Assembly: GCA_041663565.1 (NCBI GenBank)
Contig: JBAYMJ010000015.1
Span: forward strand, 1-34,099
Reading direction: 5' to 3'
Source of the DNA: CAINOH01 sp041663565
Lineage (GTDB): Archaea; Micrarchaeota; Micrarchaeia; Norongarragalinales; CAINOH01
DNA length: 34,099 nucleotides
The notes under the pieces are model-generated. The model was not told the origin of the DNA, did not search any database, and worked only from the letters and a program-made list of their open reading frames with translations. Made by a program: the position numbers and the translations under genes. Shown here piece after piece: positions 7,307-13,902 of this stretch. Position 1 is the first letter of the stretch. Every line of letters starts with the position of its first letter.

Positions 7307-7858
7307 ATGAGGATTGGTTTTGTGGACTGCGCGGCCAACAAGGCGGACGCGTTCGAGGCTTTCAGCGCAATCACCAACGAGATGGTGGCGGGGGCGCAGC
7401 TTGAGAGGCGGACCGCCCACGACCTTTTGAAGATACCCCTCACTGCAAAGAAGCTCCTCACCGGCGGCTGCGACATCGCGGTGGTGTTCCTGATGCTTTC
7501 GGAAGACGACCTGGACGCCATGTCGCTTGTGCACGAAAAAATCATCGACGTCGAGCTTTCGGCCGAGAAGTTCGTGCTGTTCTGCATAGTCTCCGACGAG
7601 GAGTACGAAAGCGACGAGGAGTTCGAAAACATCGCAGAGTCGAGGATGAGGACGGTGCTGAAGCTTGCATCCCAGCTCGAGCTTTCGCCTTCGCAGGTCT
7701 CCCAGATAATCGGAGACACGCAGATGACGCAGGCGCTTGCCGACCTTTCGGGGTTCTCTGCCGCGGTGCAGCAGGATGACGTGCCCAAGGAAGGCGAGGA
7801 GCAGCCCGTGCCGGGAGAAGGCTCCGGGCCGGAAGACGGCGGGAAAAGCCTGTTCTGA
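7307..7858 (+). CDS. Riboflavin/lumazine synthase-like protein (archaeal RibC family), divergent
   Basis: A 183-aa protein whose first 115 residues follow the archaeal riboflavin synthase/lumazine synthase fold. It starts MRIGFVD, then has RRTAHDLLKIPLTAKKLL, GCDIAVVF, and the helix with VHEKIIDVELSAEKFVLFCIVSDEEY. Archaeal riboflavin synthases dismutate lumazine to riboflavin. The family's conserved C-terminal Gly-rich GKGLRQG-type motif is absent. In its place is a helix followed by an acidic, Pro/Gly-rich tail (after about residue 150). It may therefore be a diverged paralogue rather than the enzyme itself. The start at 7307 is set by alignment to the family's MKIGIVD-like beginning; a GTG at 7298 is an alternative. 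Confidence 0.7.
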   Translation: MRIGFVDCAANKADAFEAFSAITNEMVAGAQLERRTAHDLLKIPLTAKKLLTGGCDIAVVFLMLSEDDLDAMSLVHEKIIDVELSAEKFVLFCIVSDEEYESDEEFENIAESRMRTVLKLASQLELSPSQVSQIIGDTQMTQALADLSGFSAAVQQDDVPKEGEEQPVPGEGSGPEDGGKSLF

Positions 7859-8101
7859 TTATTCGGGCTTACGTTTCTTTTCAGCCACGGGCTTGGGAAC
7901 CTGTCCGGAGTTCATCGCTTCCTCCTTGCGGTCAGGGTTCAATGAATTGCCCCTCACCCTTTGGGATATCTTATACTCCGCCAATGACTCGCGGATGTTG
8001 GGAATGCGCGGGCCAAGCGCGGCCTTTGCGACCTCTTCTGGAGAACCATTCAACGCCTTTTTCCTCAATCCGCCCAAATTCGGGAGTTCTTCCATCACCA
8101 T
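7859..8101 (-). CDS. Small hypothetical protein
   Basis: An 80-aa, charged protein with no recognised family. It contains LGPRIPNIRESLAEYKISQR and a basic tail ending KRKPE. GGGTG stands 8 nt before the ATG at 8101, a good ribosome site. Its stop directly abuts that of the lumazine-synthase-like gene (tail to tail). Coding nature is supported only by codon pattern and the ribosome site, so it remains moderately sure. Confidence 0.5.
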   Translation of the reverse strand: MVMEELPNLGGLRKKALNGSPEEVAKAALGPRIPNIRESLAEYKISQRVRGNSLNPDRKEEAMNSGQVPKPVAEKKRKPE

Positions 8102-8202
8102 CTATCAAACACCCTCAGGAACTGCCTCAAGGTTCTTAAACTTGGGCGGCTATTTAATTCCAACCCGCTTTTTATACTCCTAGAATGAAAGGTTGAACCG
8201 GA

Positions 8203-9207
8203 ATGCTGCACGCTGACGCTGGTGGAAGGCTCTCGTACCTCGCCGGGAACACTAAGATTGGCTTGGACTGCGCCGGCGACGTCAACTTCGTCTCGCACGC
8301 CCACCTGGACCACGCGCCCTCGTCAAGAAAGGACGGCCTGCTGTGCTCTGACGCAACTGCCGAGCTTTTGGCAACCCGCTGCAGGGTGCGCCACAACGGC
8401 CACAGCCAGGAAATGACCGTCGGCGAGGTGGACTTGAGCCTTGCTGACTCGGGGCACGTGCTAGGCTCGCGCCAAGTCATAATCAACGGCAGCGCGGACA
8501 AGTTCGTGTACACGGGCGACCTGCGCACCGAGGACTCCATACTATTCAAGGGCGCGAAACCGGTCGAATGCGACACGCTTCTTGTCGAATCCACCTACGG
8601 CCTCCCGCGCTTTTCGTTCCCGAAACGCGAAGCGGTATACGCGGACATGACTTCATGGGTGAAGCAGGAGGTCGCTGCCGGGCACTGCGTGGTGCTTGGC
8701 GGGTATGCGCTCGGGAAGGCACAGGAGCTCGTGAAAATCCTGAATGAGAAGATGGGAATAACGCCGATTGTCTCCGATGAGATTGGCGACGTTTGCGCAG
8801 TGTACAAAAAATACGGGATTGACCTGGACTACGTGACCACTTCCTCCGAGGAAGGCACCAAGGCGCTCTCGCGCAATTTTGTCGCGGTCCTTTCGCAGAA
8901 CAAGGTCAACTCCAAGATGGCCTCCGCGCTGGAACGCGAATATGGCAAGAAGATTTCAACAGCGGTTGCAACGGGCTGGGCGCAGAGCCCGGCGTGGGGC
9001 TTTGACGTGGACCGCGCGTTCTGCCTTTCCGACCACTGCGACTTCGAAGGCCTGGTGGACTACGTGGCCGCGACAGGCGCGCGGAAAGTGTACGTCAACC
9101 ACGGCTACTCGCGCGAGTTCGCGAAGGAACTCAAGAAGAAGGGCATAAACGCGCTTGCAATAGACGACATGCGGCCTGAAAAGGGCCAGAAGACGCTCCT
9201 TGGATAA
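8203..9207 (+). CDS. Metallo-beta-lactamase/beta-CASP RNA-processing exonuclease-like protein
   Basis: A 334-aa protein of the COG1236 type (mRNA 3'-end processing or exonuclease, CPSF/RNase J relatives). Zinc ligands are visible: SHAHLDHAP (His32, His34, Asp36, His37), His85 in DSGHVLGS and Asp106 in YTGDLRTED. Beta-CASP features follow: LLVESTYG (motif A), LSDHCDFEGL (motif B His) and KVYVNHGYSREF (motif C region). It lacks the N-terminal KH domains of aCPSF1 and is shorter than aRNase J, so it is a minimal nuclease core. It could also act on DNA, as the ligase-associated exonucleases of similar size do. It is divergent from the small gene before it. Confidence 0.88.
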   Translation: MLHADAGGRLSYLAGNTKIGLDCAGDVNFVSHAHLDHAPSSRKDGLLCSDATAELLATRCRVRHNGHSQEMTVGEVDLSLADSGHVLGSRQVIINGSADKFVYTGDLRTEDSILFKGAKPVECDTLLVESTYGLPRFSFPKREAVYADMTSWVKQEVAAGHCVVLGGYALGKAQELVKILNEKMGITPIVSDEIGDVCAVYKKYGIDLDYVTTSSEEGTKALSRNFVAVLSQNKVNSKMASALEREYGKKISTAVATGWAQSPAWGFDVDRAFCLSDHCDFEGLVDYVAATGARKVYVNHGYSREFAKELKKKGINALAIDDMRPEKGQKTLLG

Positions 9208-9244
9208 GCGGGCATGGCGGGCGCTTTTGCACTAAAAAAAGTCG

Positions 9245-9252
9245 TTTTATTA
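9245..9252 (+). promoter_or_regulatory. TATA box candidate of the 9288 gene
   Basis: TTTTATTA is centred about 40 nt before the ATG. GGTG at 9276-9279 then serves as the ribosome site. Confidence 0.4.
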
Positions 9253-9287
9253 GCGTTGTCCGCCAGAAATATTCCGGTGCACACATT

Positions 9288-9611
9288 ATGGCAGTTGAAG
9301 TTTACATCATTGACGGCAAGGACTACGGGAAGCTCGACAAGCTCCTCGCTGCCGACCCGTATGCGAAGGACTCGTTCAAGACAGTAGGGTACACGCTCAA
9401 GGAATCCAAGGCGATGGGACTCAAGGGCGGCTCGTACGTGCTCTACTTCAAGACGGAGGACCCGGCGCTCCTTTCCGCCCTCTGCGAAAAGCTAGTAGCG
9501 GCAGTGGCCGAAGCAAAGAAGGCCGACGCGGAGACCAAGGCTAGGGTCGAGGTCCAGATTGCGCAGGAAGAGGAGAACGCGACAGCCGGCTTTGGCTCGA
9601 TTTTCGGCTGA
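9288..9611 (+). CDS. Small acidic/alanine-rich protein of unknown function
   Basis: A 107-aa protein. Residues 1-60 look like a small alpha/beta domain (VEVYIIDGKDYGKLDKLLA, then SYVLYFKTEDPALLSALCEKL). Residues 60-95 form a long, Ala- and charge-rich helix, and the end is FGSIFG. No family is recognised and no membrane segment is visible. It has its own promoter and a GGTG ribosome site, and it is a single gene between the beta-CASP nuclease and the convergent alaX. The distinct promoter and clean codon pattern argue that it is real and possibly well expressed. Confidence 0.85.
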   Translation: MAVEVYIIDGKDYGKLDKLLAADPYAKDSFKTVGYTLKESKAMGLKGGSYVLYFKTEDPALLSALCEKLVAAVAEAKKADAETKARVEVQIAQEEENATAGFGSIFG

Positions 9612-9644
9612 GAACAAAAAGAACTCGGAAAAGACAACCAGTGC

Positions 9645-10355
9645 TCAGGGCGAAAGCGAGAAGTAAAGACGCTTCTTCGAGGCGCCCTTGTTCTCTATTT
9701 TTTCTATCTTGGCCCTGCCGACTTCGGAGAGGTTGCGCACGTGCATTCCCCCGCAGGCCTGCGTGTCGATTCCAGCTATTTCAACTATCCGCAGGGAGGC
9801 GACGCTTGGGGGCAGCTTGTCGGCAAGCTTCACCACTCCGGGAATCTTGAAGGCCTCCTCGCGCGGAAGCGAATACGTCCTTACGGGCGTGTCGTGCGAA
9901 AGCTTTCCGTTCAACTCGGCAACAGCATCCTCGAACGCCGCCTTCTCGGTGCCCGTGGGGCAGTCGAAGTCGAAGCGGGTAATCGTAGTGCCTAACTGGT
10001 TTCCGGTCACCTGCGCGCCCTTGGCGAACATGATTGCGCCGAGCACGTGCGAGCAGGTGTGCATCCGCATTATCCGGTGGCGCTTCTCCCAGTCGAGGGT
10101 GCAGCGGACGGAATCGCCTGCGGAAAACACGGCAGTGGAGACCTTGTGGAAGATGCGGCCGTCCTTCTTGCTTACTTCCACCACGTCCGCGGACTTTCCG
10201 CCGCAGGCGATTTTTCCGGTGTCGCAGGGCGCGCCGCCCCCGGTCGGGAAGAATACCGAGCGGTCGAGGATTACGAAGTCGCCCTCGGCTGCGAGGACTT
10301 TTGCGTCGCACTCCTTTTGGTACGCGTCGGTCAAACAAAGAAGTTCGGTTTCCAT
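9645..10355 (-). CDS. alaX: AlaX-type trans-editing alanyl-tRNA deacylase
   Basis: A 236-aa free-standing homologue of the alanyl-tRNA synthetase editing domain. AlaX proteins hydrolyse Ser- or Gly-tRNA(Ala) made in error. The Gly-rich N-terminal motif FFPTGGGAPCDTG (about 36-47) and the zinc site HTCSH (His99, His103) plus Cys201 and His205 in QACGGMH are all intact. Length and the Gly-rich motif fit the medium AlaX-M form, which lacks the C-terminal extension of AlaX-L. A tRNA-Ala gene lies 47 nt upstream on the same strand, so editor and substrate tRNA are neighbours. Confidence 0.95.
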   Translation of the reverse strand: METELLCLTDAYQKECDAKVLAAEGDFVILDRSVFFPTGGGAPCDTGKIACGGKSADVVEVSKKDGRIFHKVSTAVFSAGDSVRCTLDWEKRHRIMRMHTCSHVLGAIMFAKGAQVTGNQLGTTITRFDFDCPTGTEKAAFEDAVAELNGKLSHDTPVRTYSLPREEAFKIPGVVKLADKLPPSVASLRIVEIAGIDTQACGGMHVRNLSEVGRAKIEKIENKGASKKRLYFSLSP

Positions 10356-10402
10356 GACAATGGCCCCTTAACCTGCTGCTTGTTTTTTGAAAAAAAAGAA
10401 AG

Positions 10403-10509
10403 TGGACTCAGCGGGATTTTCCTTTCCAAGTTGCAACCGCACCCTGGAAAATTCGAACCCGCAGCCTCTTGCATGCCATGCAAGCGATCTACCGTTGATC
10501 TATGAGCCC
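10403..10509 (-). tRNA. tRNA-Ala (GGC) interrupted by a T-loop intron
   Basis: Acceptor GGGCTCA (10503-10509) pairs with TGAGTCC (10404-10410), including G3-U70, the alanine identity pair. The D-arm is GATC-AACGGTA-GATC. The anticodon arm is CTTGC-ATGGCAT-GCAAG, giving anticodon GGC. The variable loop is AGGCT. The T-stem GCGGG and loop TTCGAA are then broken by 35 nt before T plus CCCGC. Removing 10417-10451 restores a standard 72-nt tRNA ending in discriminator A. No CCA is encoded. Confidence 0.93.
10417..10451 (-). other. tRNA intron in the T-loop of tRNA-Ala
   Basis: The intron is 35 nt and lies between T-loop positions 59 and 60. Read 5'->3' on the minus strand the fold is: T-stem; TTCG facing GGAA (3 pairs and one G-G mismatch); AAT bulges on both sides; and an 8-bp inner stem TTTCCAGG/CTTGGAAA (one G-U). 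Cutting each bulge as AA|T gives a normal 7-nt T-loop. This is a relaxed bulge-helix-bulge motif for the splicing endonuclease. Confidence 0.85.
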
Positions 10510-10593
10510 AAAAAATAGGATTTTGGGAAGCCGGGGACAAAGGCGGCACAGCGCGTTGCGCACATGAGCCGGCTTGCCCGCCGCAGCCTTCGC

Positions 10594-10818
10594 TTATACC
10601 GGCGAGACGAACACTACCGTGTCGCCGCGAAGGAGGACGGTCCCCAGCTTGCGCTTGAGCTCGCCGTTCTTGAGCTCCTCGCCGTTCTCGATGACGAGGT
10701 TCATGTGCACGTCGAAGCTCGCGAGGGTGCCGCGGACCTCCACGTCGCCCTTGAGGCGCACGAGAACGTTGTTGTTCAGTGCGTTGTTGAGTATGTCGAA
10801 TGGGCGCTTTTCTGCCAA
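10594..10818 (-). CDS. LSm (Sm-like archaeal) RNA-binding protein
   Basis: A 74-aa single Sm fold. Sm1 is seen as the segment around NNNVLVRLKGDVEVRGTLASF with DVHMNLVIENG. Sm2 is KLGTVLLRGDTVVFVSP, where the RGD signature forms part of the U-binding pocket. Archaeal LSm proteins form heptameric rings that bind U-rich RNA and take part in RNA processing and tRNA maturation. The TTG start gives MAEKRPFDIL, typical of the family, and AGGTG stands about 10 nt upstream. It is located between tRNA-Ala and the MinD gene, on the same strand. Confidence 0.96.
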   Translation of the reverse strand: MAEKRPFDILNNALNNNVLVRLKGDVEVRGTLASFDVHMNLVIENGEELKNGELKRKLGTVLLRGDTVVFVSPV

Positions 10819-10875
10819 GTTAGGTTACACCTCTAAAAAATACCAAATAGGTTCTGCCTTGGATGGAATAAAAAA

Positions 10876-11658
10876 TCATTGGTTCTTCTTCCCAAATAGC
10901 GCGGAAAGGATGCCTGCCAGGAAACCCTTCTTCTGGACCGGCCCGGTCTCCACCTTCTCGCCGGTTATGGCGCTGGCAAGGGTCTTGAACCCGACTCCCG
11001 CGGGAGTGCCTTGGTTCCCTATCATCAGGGGGCTCTGCTTTTCCGTCGAGCGTCGCACCTCCGGGTCCTCGGGGATTACCGCAAGCACCGGCGCGCCTAG
11101 GAGCTTCTCGACCTCCGCGGGCTTGATTTCGTCCTTTGAGTTGCGGAACTTGTTGACTACTACGCCGGTAATCTTGATACCGAACCGGTTTGCGAACTGA
11201 CCCATCTTGAGCGCGTCCGCAAGTGCCGCCGGGTCCGGAGTGACAACGAGTACAAGCTCCTTTGCGCTCTTTATAGCCTGCTGGTTGGTCTCGTCCAACC
11301 CGGGCGGGCAGTCGAGAATGAGGTAGTCGGCGCCCTTCTCAAGTGCCGCCATCGCACCCGGGAACTTCGAAAAGTCAAGCTTCTTCAGGCTGTCGAGGGA
11401 AAGCCCGGACGGCACGTACTTGAGCTTTGCGGGCCCCTCGTACACCGCGTCCGCAATCGCGTTCTCTCCGGAAAGGACGTTGTGCAGGCTGATGGGCGCG
11501 CGCTCGATTCCGAGCACTATGCCGATGTTTGCCATGGCTACGTCGGCATCCACCAGGATTACCCTCTTGCCCATCTGCGCAAGCAGTATGGACAGGTTGA
11601 CCGCGACCGTGGTCTTGCCCACGCCGCCTTTTCCTGAGCAGATTGCTATTGTCCTCAT
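10876..11658 (-). CDS. minD: MinD/ParA-family ATPase with membrane-targeting tail
   Basis: A 260-aa deviant-Walker ATPase. CSGKGGVGKTT (Lys10 signature lysine, Lys15 P-loop lysine), VDADVAMANIG (switch I region) and YLILDCPPGLDE (Walker B and switch II) are intact. The last residues, KKGFLAGILSALFGKK, form a basic amphipathic helix like the membrane-targeting sequence of MinD, so ATP-dependent membrane association is likely. In archaea such proteins position surface structures or act on septum or cargo placement. The start codon overlaps the stop of the DUF2226-like gene (ATGA), so the two are translated together and the partner may regulate or use this ATPase. Confidence 0.93.
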   Translation of the reverse strand: MRTIAICSGKGGVGKTTVAVNLSILLAQMGKRVILVDADVAMANIGIVLGIERAPISLHNVLSGENAIADAVYEGPAKLKYVPSGLSLDSLKKLDFSKFPGAMAALEKGADYLILDCPPGLDETNQQAIKSAKELVLVVTPDPAALADALKMGQFANRFGIKITGVVVNKFRNSKDEIKPAEVEKLLGAPVLAVIPEDPEVRRSTEKQSPLMIGNQGTPAGVGFKTLASAITGEKVETGPVQKKGFLAGILSALFGKKNQ

Positions 11659-12218
11659 TTGGAATCACTGAGCATCTTGTCTATTTCCTGGTTGTCCTGC
11701 TGCGCGTCAGCGGCAGCCGGGAGCTCCTCCTCGGCCTTGCCCTCGGCCTCCCAGAGCTTGAGCCGCTTCAAAAGCTGCTCCCTTGCCTCTGGTGCCGCGG
11801 GCTCCTTCACCTGCTCCTCGTAGAACGGCGAGAAGTCGGTTGCCTGGAACGCGGCCATGTCGCTTTCCTTCGGCGAGAACGCCATCTTGTCGTTGAACGC
11901 GGTGATGAGCTTGACCTGGTCGGCCGAAAGCTGGAACAGGTCGACAACGCCCTTCTTTGCTGCGGTCGCGTTTGCGATGCGCGGGAACGCGTCCGAGCCG
12001 AACATCAGCTTGTCGTGGCGCAGGTACTCGTAGGTGCAGGCTATTACCTTTCCGGAGTCGTAGATGAGCGTGCCCTCCTCCAGGCCGCCCGTCCCCTTGA
12101 CCATCACCGCAAGGTATCCCGTGAAGGCCTTTCGCGCAAGCTCCTGCAGCAGGCCCGAAAAGTCCAGGCCCGCAAGGTCGATGCCTGTCTTGACGCTCTG
12201 GCCGGGTGGAAGTATCAC
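11655..12218 (-). CDS. DUF2226-like protein coupled to MinD
   Basis: A protein of about 187 aa resembling archaeal DUF2226 members. Residues about 15-110 form a small alpha/beta domain (GYLAVMVKGTGGLEEGTLIYDSG, IACTYEYLRHD, GVVDLFQLSADQVKLI) reminiscent of the PATAN/DUF4388 sensory fold. A charged, low-complexity C-terminal half follows (KEPAAPEAREQLLKRL, then Ala/Glu-rich). I prefer the GTG at 12218, 6 nt after GGTG. The GTG at 12227 lies inside that same GGTG. It overlaps minD by 4 nt. A two-gene sensor/adaptor-ATPase unit is suggested by this layout (inference). Confidence 0.82.
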   Translation of the reverse strand: MILPPGQSVKTGIDLAGLDFSGLLQELARKAFTGYLAVMVKGTGGLEEGTLIYDSGKVIACTYEYLRHDKLMFGSDAFPRIANATAAKKGVVDLFQLSADQVKLITAFNDKMAFSPKESDMAAFQATDFSPFYEEQVKEPAAPEAREQLLKRLKLWEAEGKAEEELPAAADAQQDNQEIDKMLSDSK

Positions 12219-12268
12219 TATAGACACCGAATCAATCTTGAGACAAAACCAAAAACCAGTTACTGCGG

Positions 12269-12300
12269 CCGGGCTTAATTAGTTTTGTTTTATCGCCCGG
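12269..12300 (-). promoter_or_regulatory. Promoter flanked by an inverted repeat, DUF2226-minD operon
   Basis: CCGGGC at 12269-12274 and GCCCGG at 12295-12300 form 6-nt inverted arms around an AT-rich core. On the minus strand the core holds ATAAAAC, a TATA-like element at about 12287-12293. Any regulatory role of the repeat is a guess. Confidence 0.3.
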
Positions 12301-12326
12301 ATTGGGGGACTGCCTTACTGCCCGGT

Positions 12327-12791
12327 TCAGGCGTCCTTTGCCATCAGCACTAGGTCGGCCGAGTTCTTCAGCGCTGTTGAGAAGTCCGGCTCCGCACCCA
12401 CCACTATGGTGTCCTTCCCGTGGGCCTTTGCCTTTGAAAGGAGGGGCTTGTAGTCCGAGTCGCGGGATACTATTGCGATGGTGTCGATGTGCTCGGAAAA
12501 GACGGATTCCATGGCCTCGGTTACAAGCGCCACGTCCACGTCGCTGGGGATAATCACTACCTCGAACCCCTGGTTGGTCACCGCCTCTATGAGCTTGTCC
12601 GAGGCGTACTGGTCAAGGAAGACCTTGGCCACCTTCACCGTGCCATGCTTTGCGAGGAGCTTGCGTATCTTGTCCAGGTCGACTCCCAGCTCCTTCCGCA
12701 GCATGTTCGGACCGTCCACGAAGCAGGCTATGTTGCGCGGCTTCTTTTGGGCCTTGAGGAACGCGTTGAATGAATCAAGAGGGCTTGCCAT
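12327..12791 (-). CDS. NYN-domain (PIN-like) protein, TIGR00288/LabA type
   Basis: A 154-aa protein of the archaeal NYN family, a PIN-like nuclease fold. Acidic residues expected to bind metal are visible in ACFVDGPNM, in the DVDVALVTEAM helix and in IVSRDSDYKPLL. The end of the domain has GKDTIVVGAEPDFSTAL. RNA cleavage is likely from the fold, but the substrate is unknown. It starts 12 nt after the tatD stop on the same strand, with AAGGTAG as ribosome site inside the end of tatD, so tatD and this gene form an operon of two putative nucleases. Confidence 0.9.
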   Translation of the reverse strand: MASPLDSFNAFLKAQKKPRNIACFVDGPNMLRKELGVDLDKIRKLLAKHGTVKVAKVFLDQYASDKLIEAVTNQGFEVVIIPSDVDVALVTEAMESVFSEHIDTIAIVSRDSDYKPLLSKAKAHGKDTIVVGAEPDFSTALKNSADLVLMAKDA

Positions 12792-12803
12792 TTGAGACTA
12801 CCT

Positions 12804-13559
12804 TCAGACCGTTGGCTTGAAGCCGAAAAAAGAGGCGACGTTCCCGTCAACTGTCCCAATGACTCTTTCCATTTCCACGCTTTTAATCTTTGCCACCCGC
12901 TCGTATGCCGCCTTCACGTTGGCAGGCTCGTTGCGTCCGCCGTGCCACAGCCAGGGCGAGTCGGTCTCGCAGAAGATGCGCTCAAGGGGGGCTTTCTTGA
13001 TGACCTTGTCAAGGGACTTGCTCTTGAGCGTTGGGATGGAGATTGCAAAGCCCGAGTCTATGGCCAGGTCCATTGCCTTGGGGTTGAGGAAGCAGTGGAG
13101 CATCACGCGGCAGTTGTATTCCTGCGCGACCCGTATGCACTGCTCCTCGGCATCGCGCGAGTGCACCACGACCGGAAGGTCAAGCGACTCGGCAAGCTGC
13201 AGGAAGGCGCGGTAGAACTTCTCCTGCCTCGCCCACTCGTCCTCCTTCTTGTAGTGGTGCCGGTCCAGGCCGGTCTCGCCTATGCCTACGAGCTTTGACT
13301 TGTTGGACTCGATGAACCGAAGCTCGGCCTCAAGCTCCGCATCGGACTGCTCCACTGCATGGTGGGGGCTGAGGCATATCACTGCCTTGAAGTAGTCCGG
13401 ACCGTACTTTTGCGAAAACGCAAGCACGCGCTCGTTGTCGGGATGATTGTTGCCCGCGTTGACTATTGCGCGGATTCCGGAAGCCCGAGCCCTTGCGATG
13501 ACTTGGTCGCGGTCGGAGTCGAAGTCGGCAACATCCACGTGGCAGTGCGCGTCAATCAT
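12804..13559 (-). CDS. tatD: TatD-family metal-dependent DNase
   Basis: A 251-aa TIM-barrel hydrolase. The metal ligands are all visible: DAHCHVD at the N terminus, Glu in VGIGETGLD, His in PVVVHSRDAEEQ, His in MLHCFLN, and Asp in CETDSPWL. TatD proteins are 3'-5' exonucleases with roles in DNA repair or turnover. I start at ATG 13559 (MIDAHCH) because the family begins there. The longer open frame runs through the tRNA-Ile gene and cannot be coding. TTTTTTTAC about 35 nt upstream may be the TATA element. It is the first gene of a pair with the NYN protein. Confidence 0.95.
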   Translation of the reverse strand: MIDAHCHVDVADFDSDRDQVIARARASGIRAIVNAGNNHPDNERVLAFSQKYGPDYFKAVICLSPHHAVEQSDAELEAELRFIESNKSKLVGIGETGLDRHHYKKEDEWARQEKFYRAFLQLAESLDLPVVVHSRDAEEQCIRVAQEYNCRVMLHCFLNPKAMDLAIDSGFAISIPTLKSKSLDKVIKKAPLERIFCETDSPWLWHGGRNEPANVKAAYERVAKIKSVEMERVIGTVDGNVASFFGFKPTV

Positions 13560-13636
13560 GATTGCATCAACATAAACAATGCCAGGAAGTAAAAAAAGGG
13601 CAGGACGGCCGAAAAACAAATATGAAAATAAAAAAA

Positions 13637-13711
13637 TGGGCCCGGTCGGATTTGAACCGACGACCACTTGATTATCAGTCAAGCGCTCCAACCAGGCTAA
13701 GCTACGAGCCC
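13637..13711 (-). tRNA. tRNA-Ile (GAT), no intron
   Basis: The 75-nt gene folds completely: acceptor GGGCTCG/CGGGCCC (one G-U), D-arm GCTT...GAGC, anticodon arm CTTGA-CTGATAA-TCAAG with anticodon GAT, variable loop TGGTC, T-arm GTCGG-TTCAAAT-CCGAC, discriminator A. CCA is not encoded. Unlike the two other tRNAs in the window it has no intron. GATTTTAG about 28 nt upstream could be its TATA box. Confidence 0.97.
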
Positions 13712-13815
13712 ATTCACCATAGACGTGCTAGGTGCCGCTAAAATCCGGGAAAGAAAGTTGGTGCTCCCAAATATTAAATTGGTTTAGCTTCGCGGCTTGC
13801 GGCTTTGTTGGAAAC

Positions 13816-13853
13816 TATTATTCCATAAGGAATAATATTAACGGATATTTATT
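13816..13853 (+). promoter_or_regulatory. Palindrome and TATA box upstream of metK
   Basis: TATTATTCC at 13816-13824 and GGAATAATA at 13829-13837 form a perfect 9-nt inverted repeat with spacer ATAA. TATTTATT at 13846-13853 is a TATA-like box about 50 nt before the metK start. The repeat sits at the upstream edge of the promoter, where a regulator or a TFB-contacting protein would bind. Confidence 0.5.
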
Positions 13854-13902
13854 CTAAACTGGCGGTAAACATTGTGCAGCCAACGCATTACGGGTGGTTT
13901 TT

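Noticed and set aside
13560..13691. Extension of the TatD reading frame upstream of ATG 13559
   Set aside because: It runs through the tRNA-Ile gene and the family starts at MIDAHCH.
13784..13902. SAM riboswitch before metK
   Set aside because: The palindrome lies upstream of the TATA box, so it is not in the transcript, and no riboswitch core is seen.
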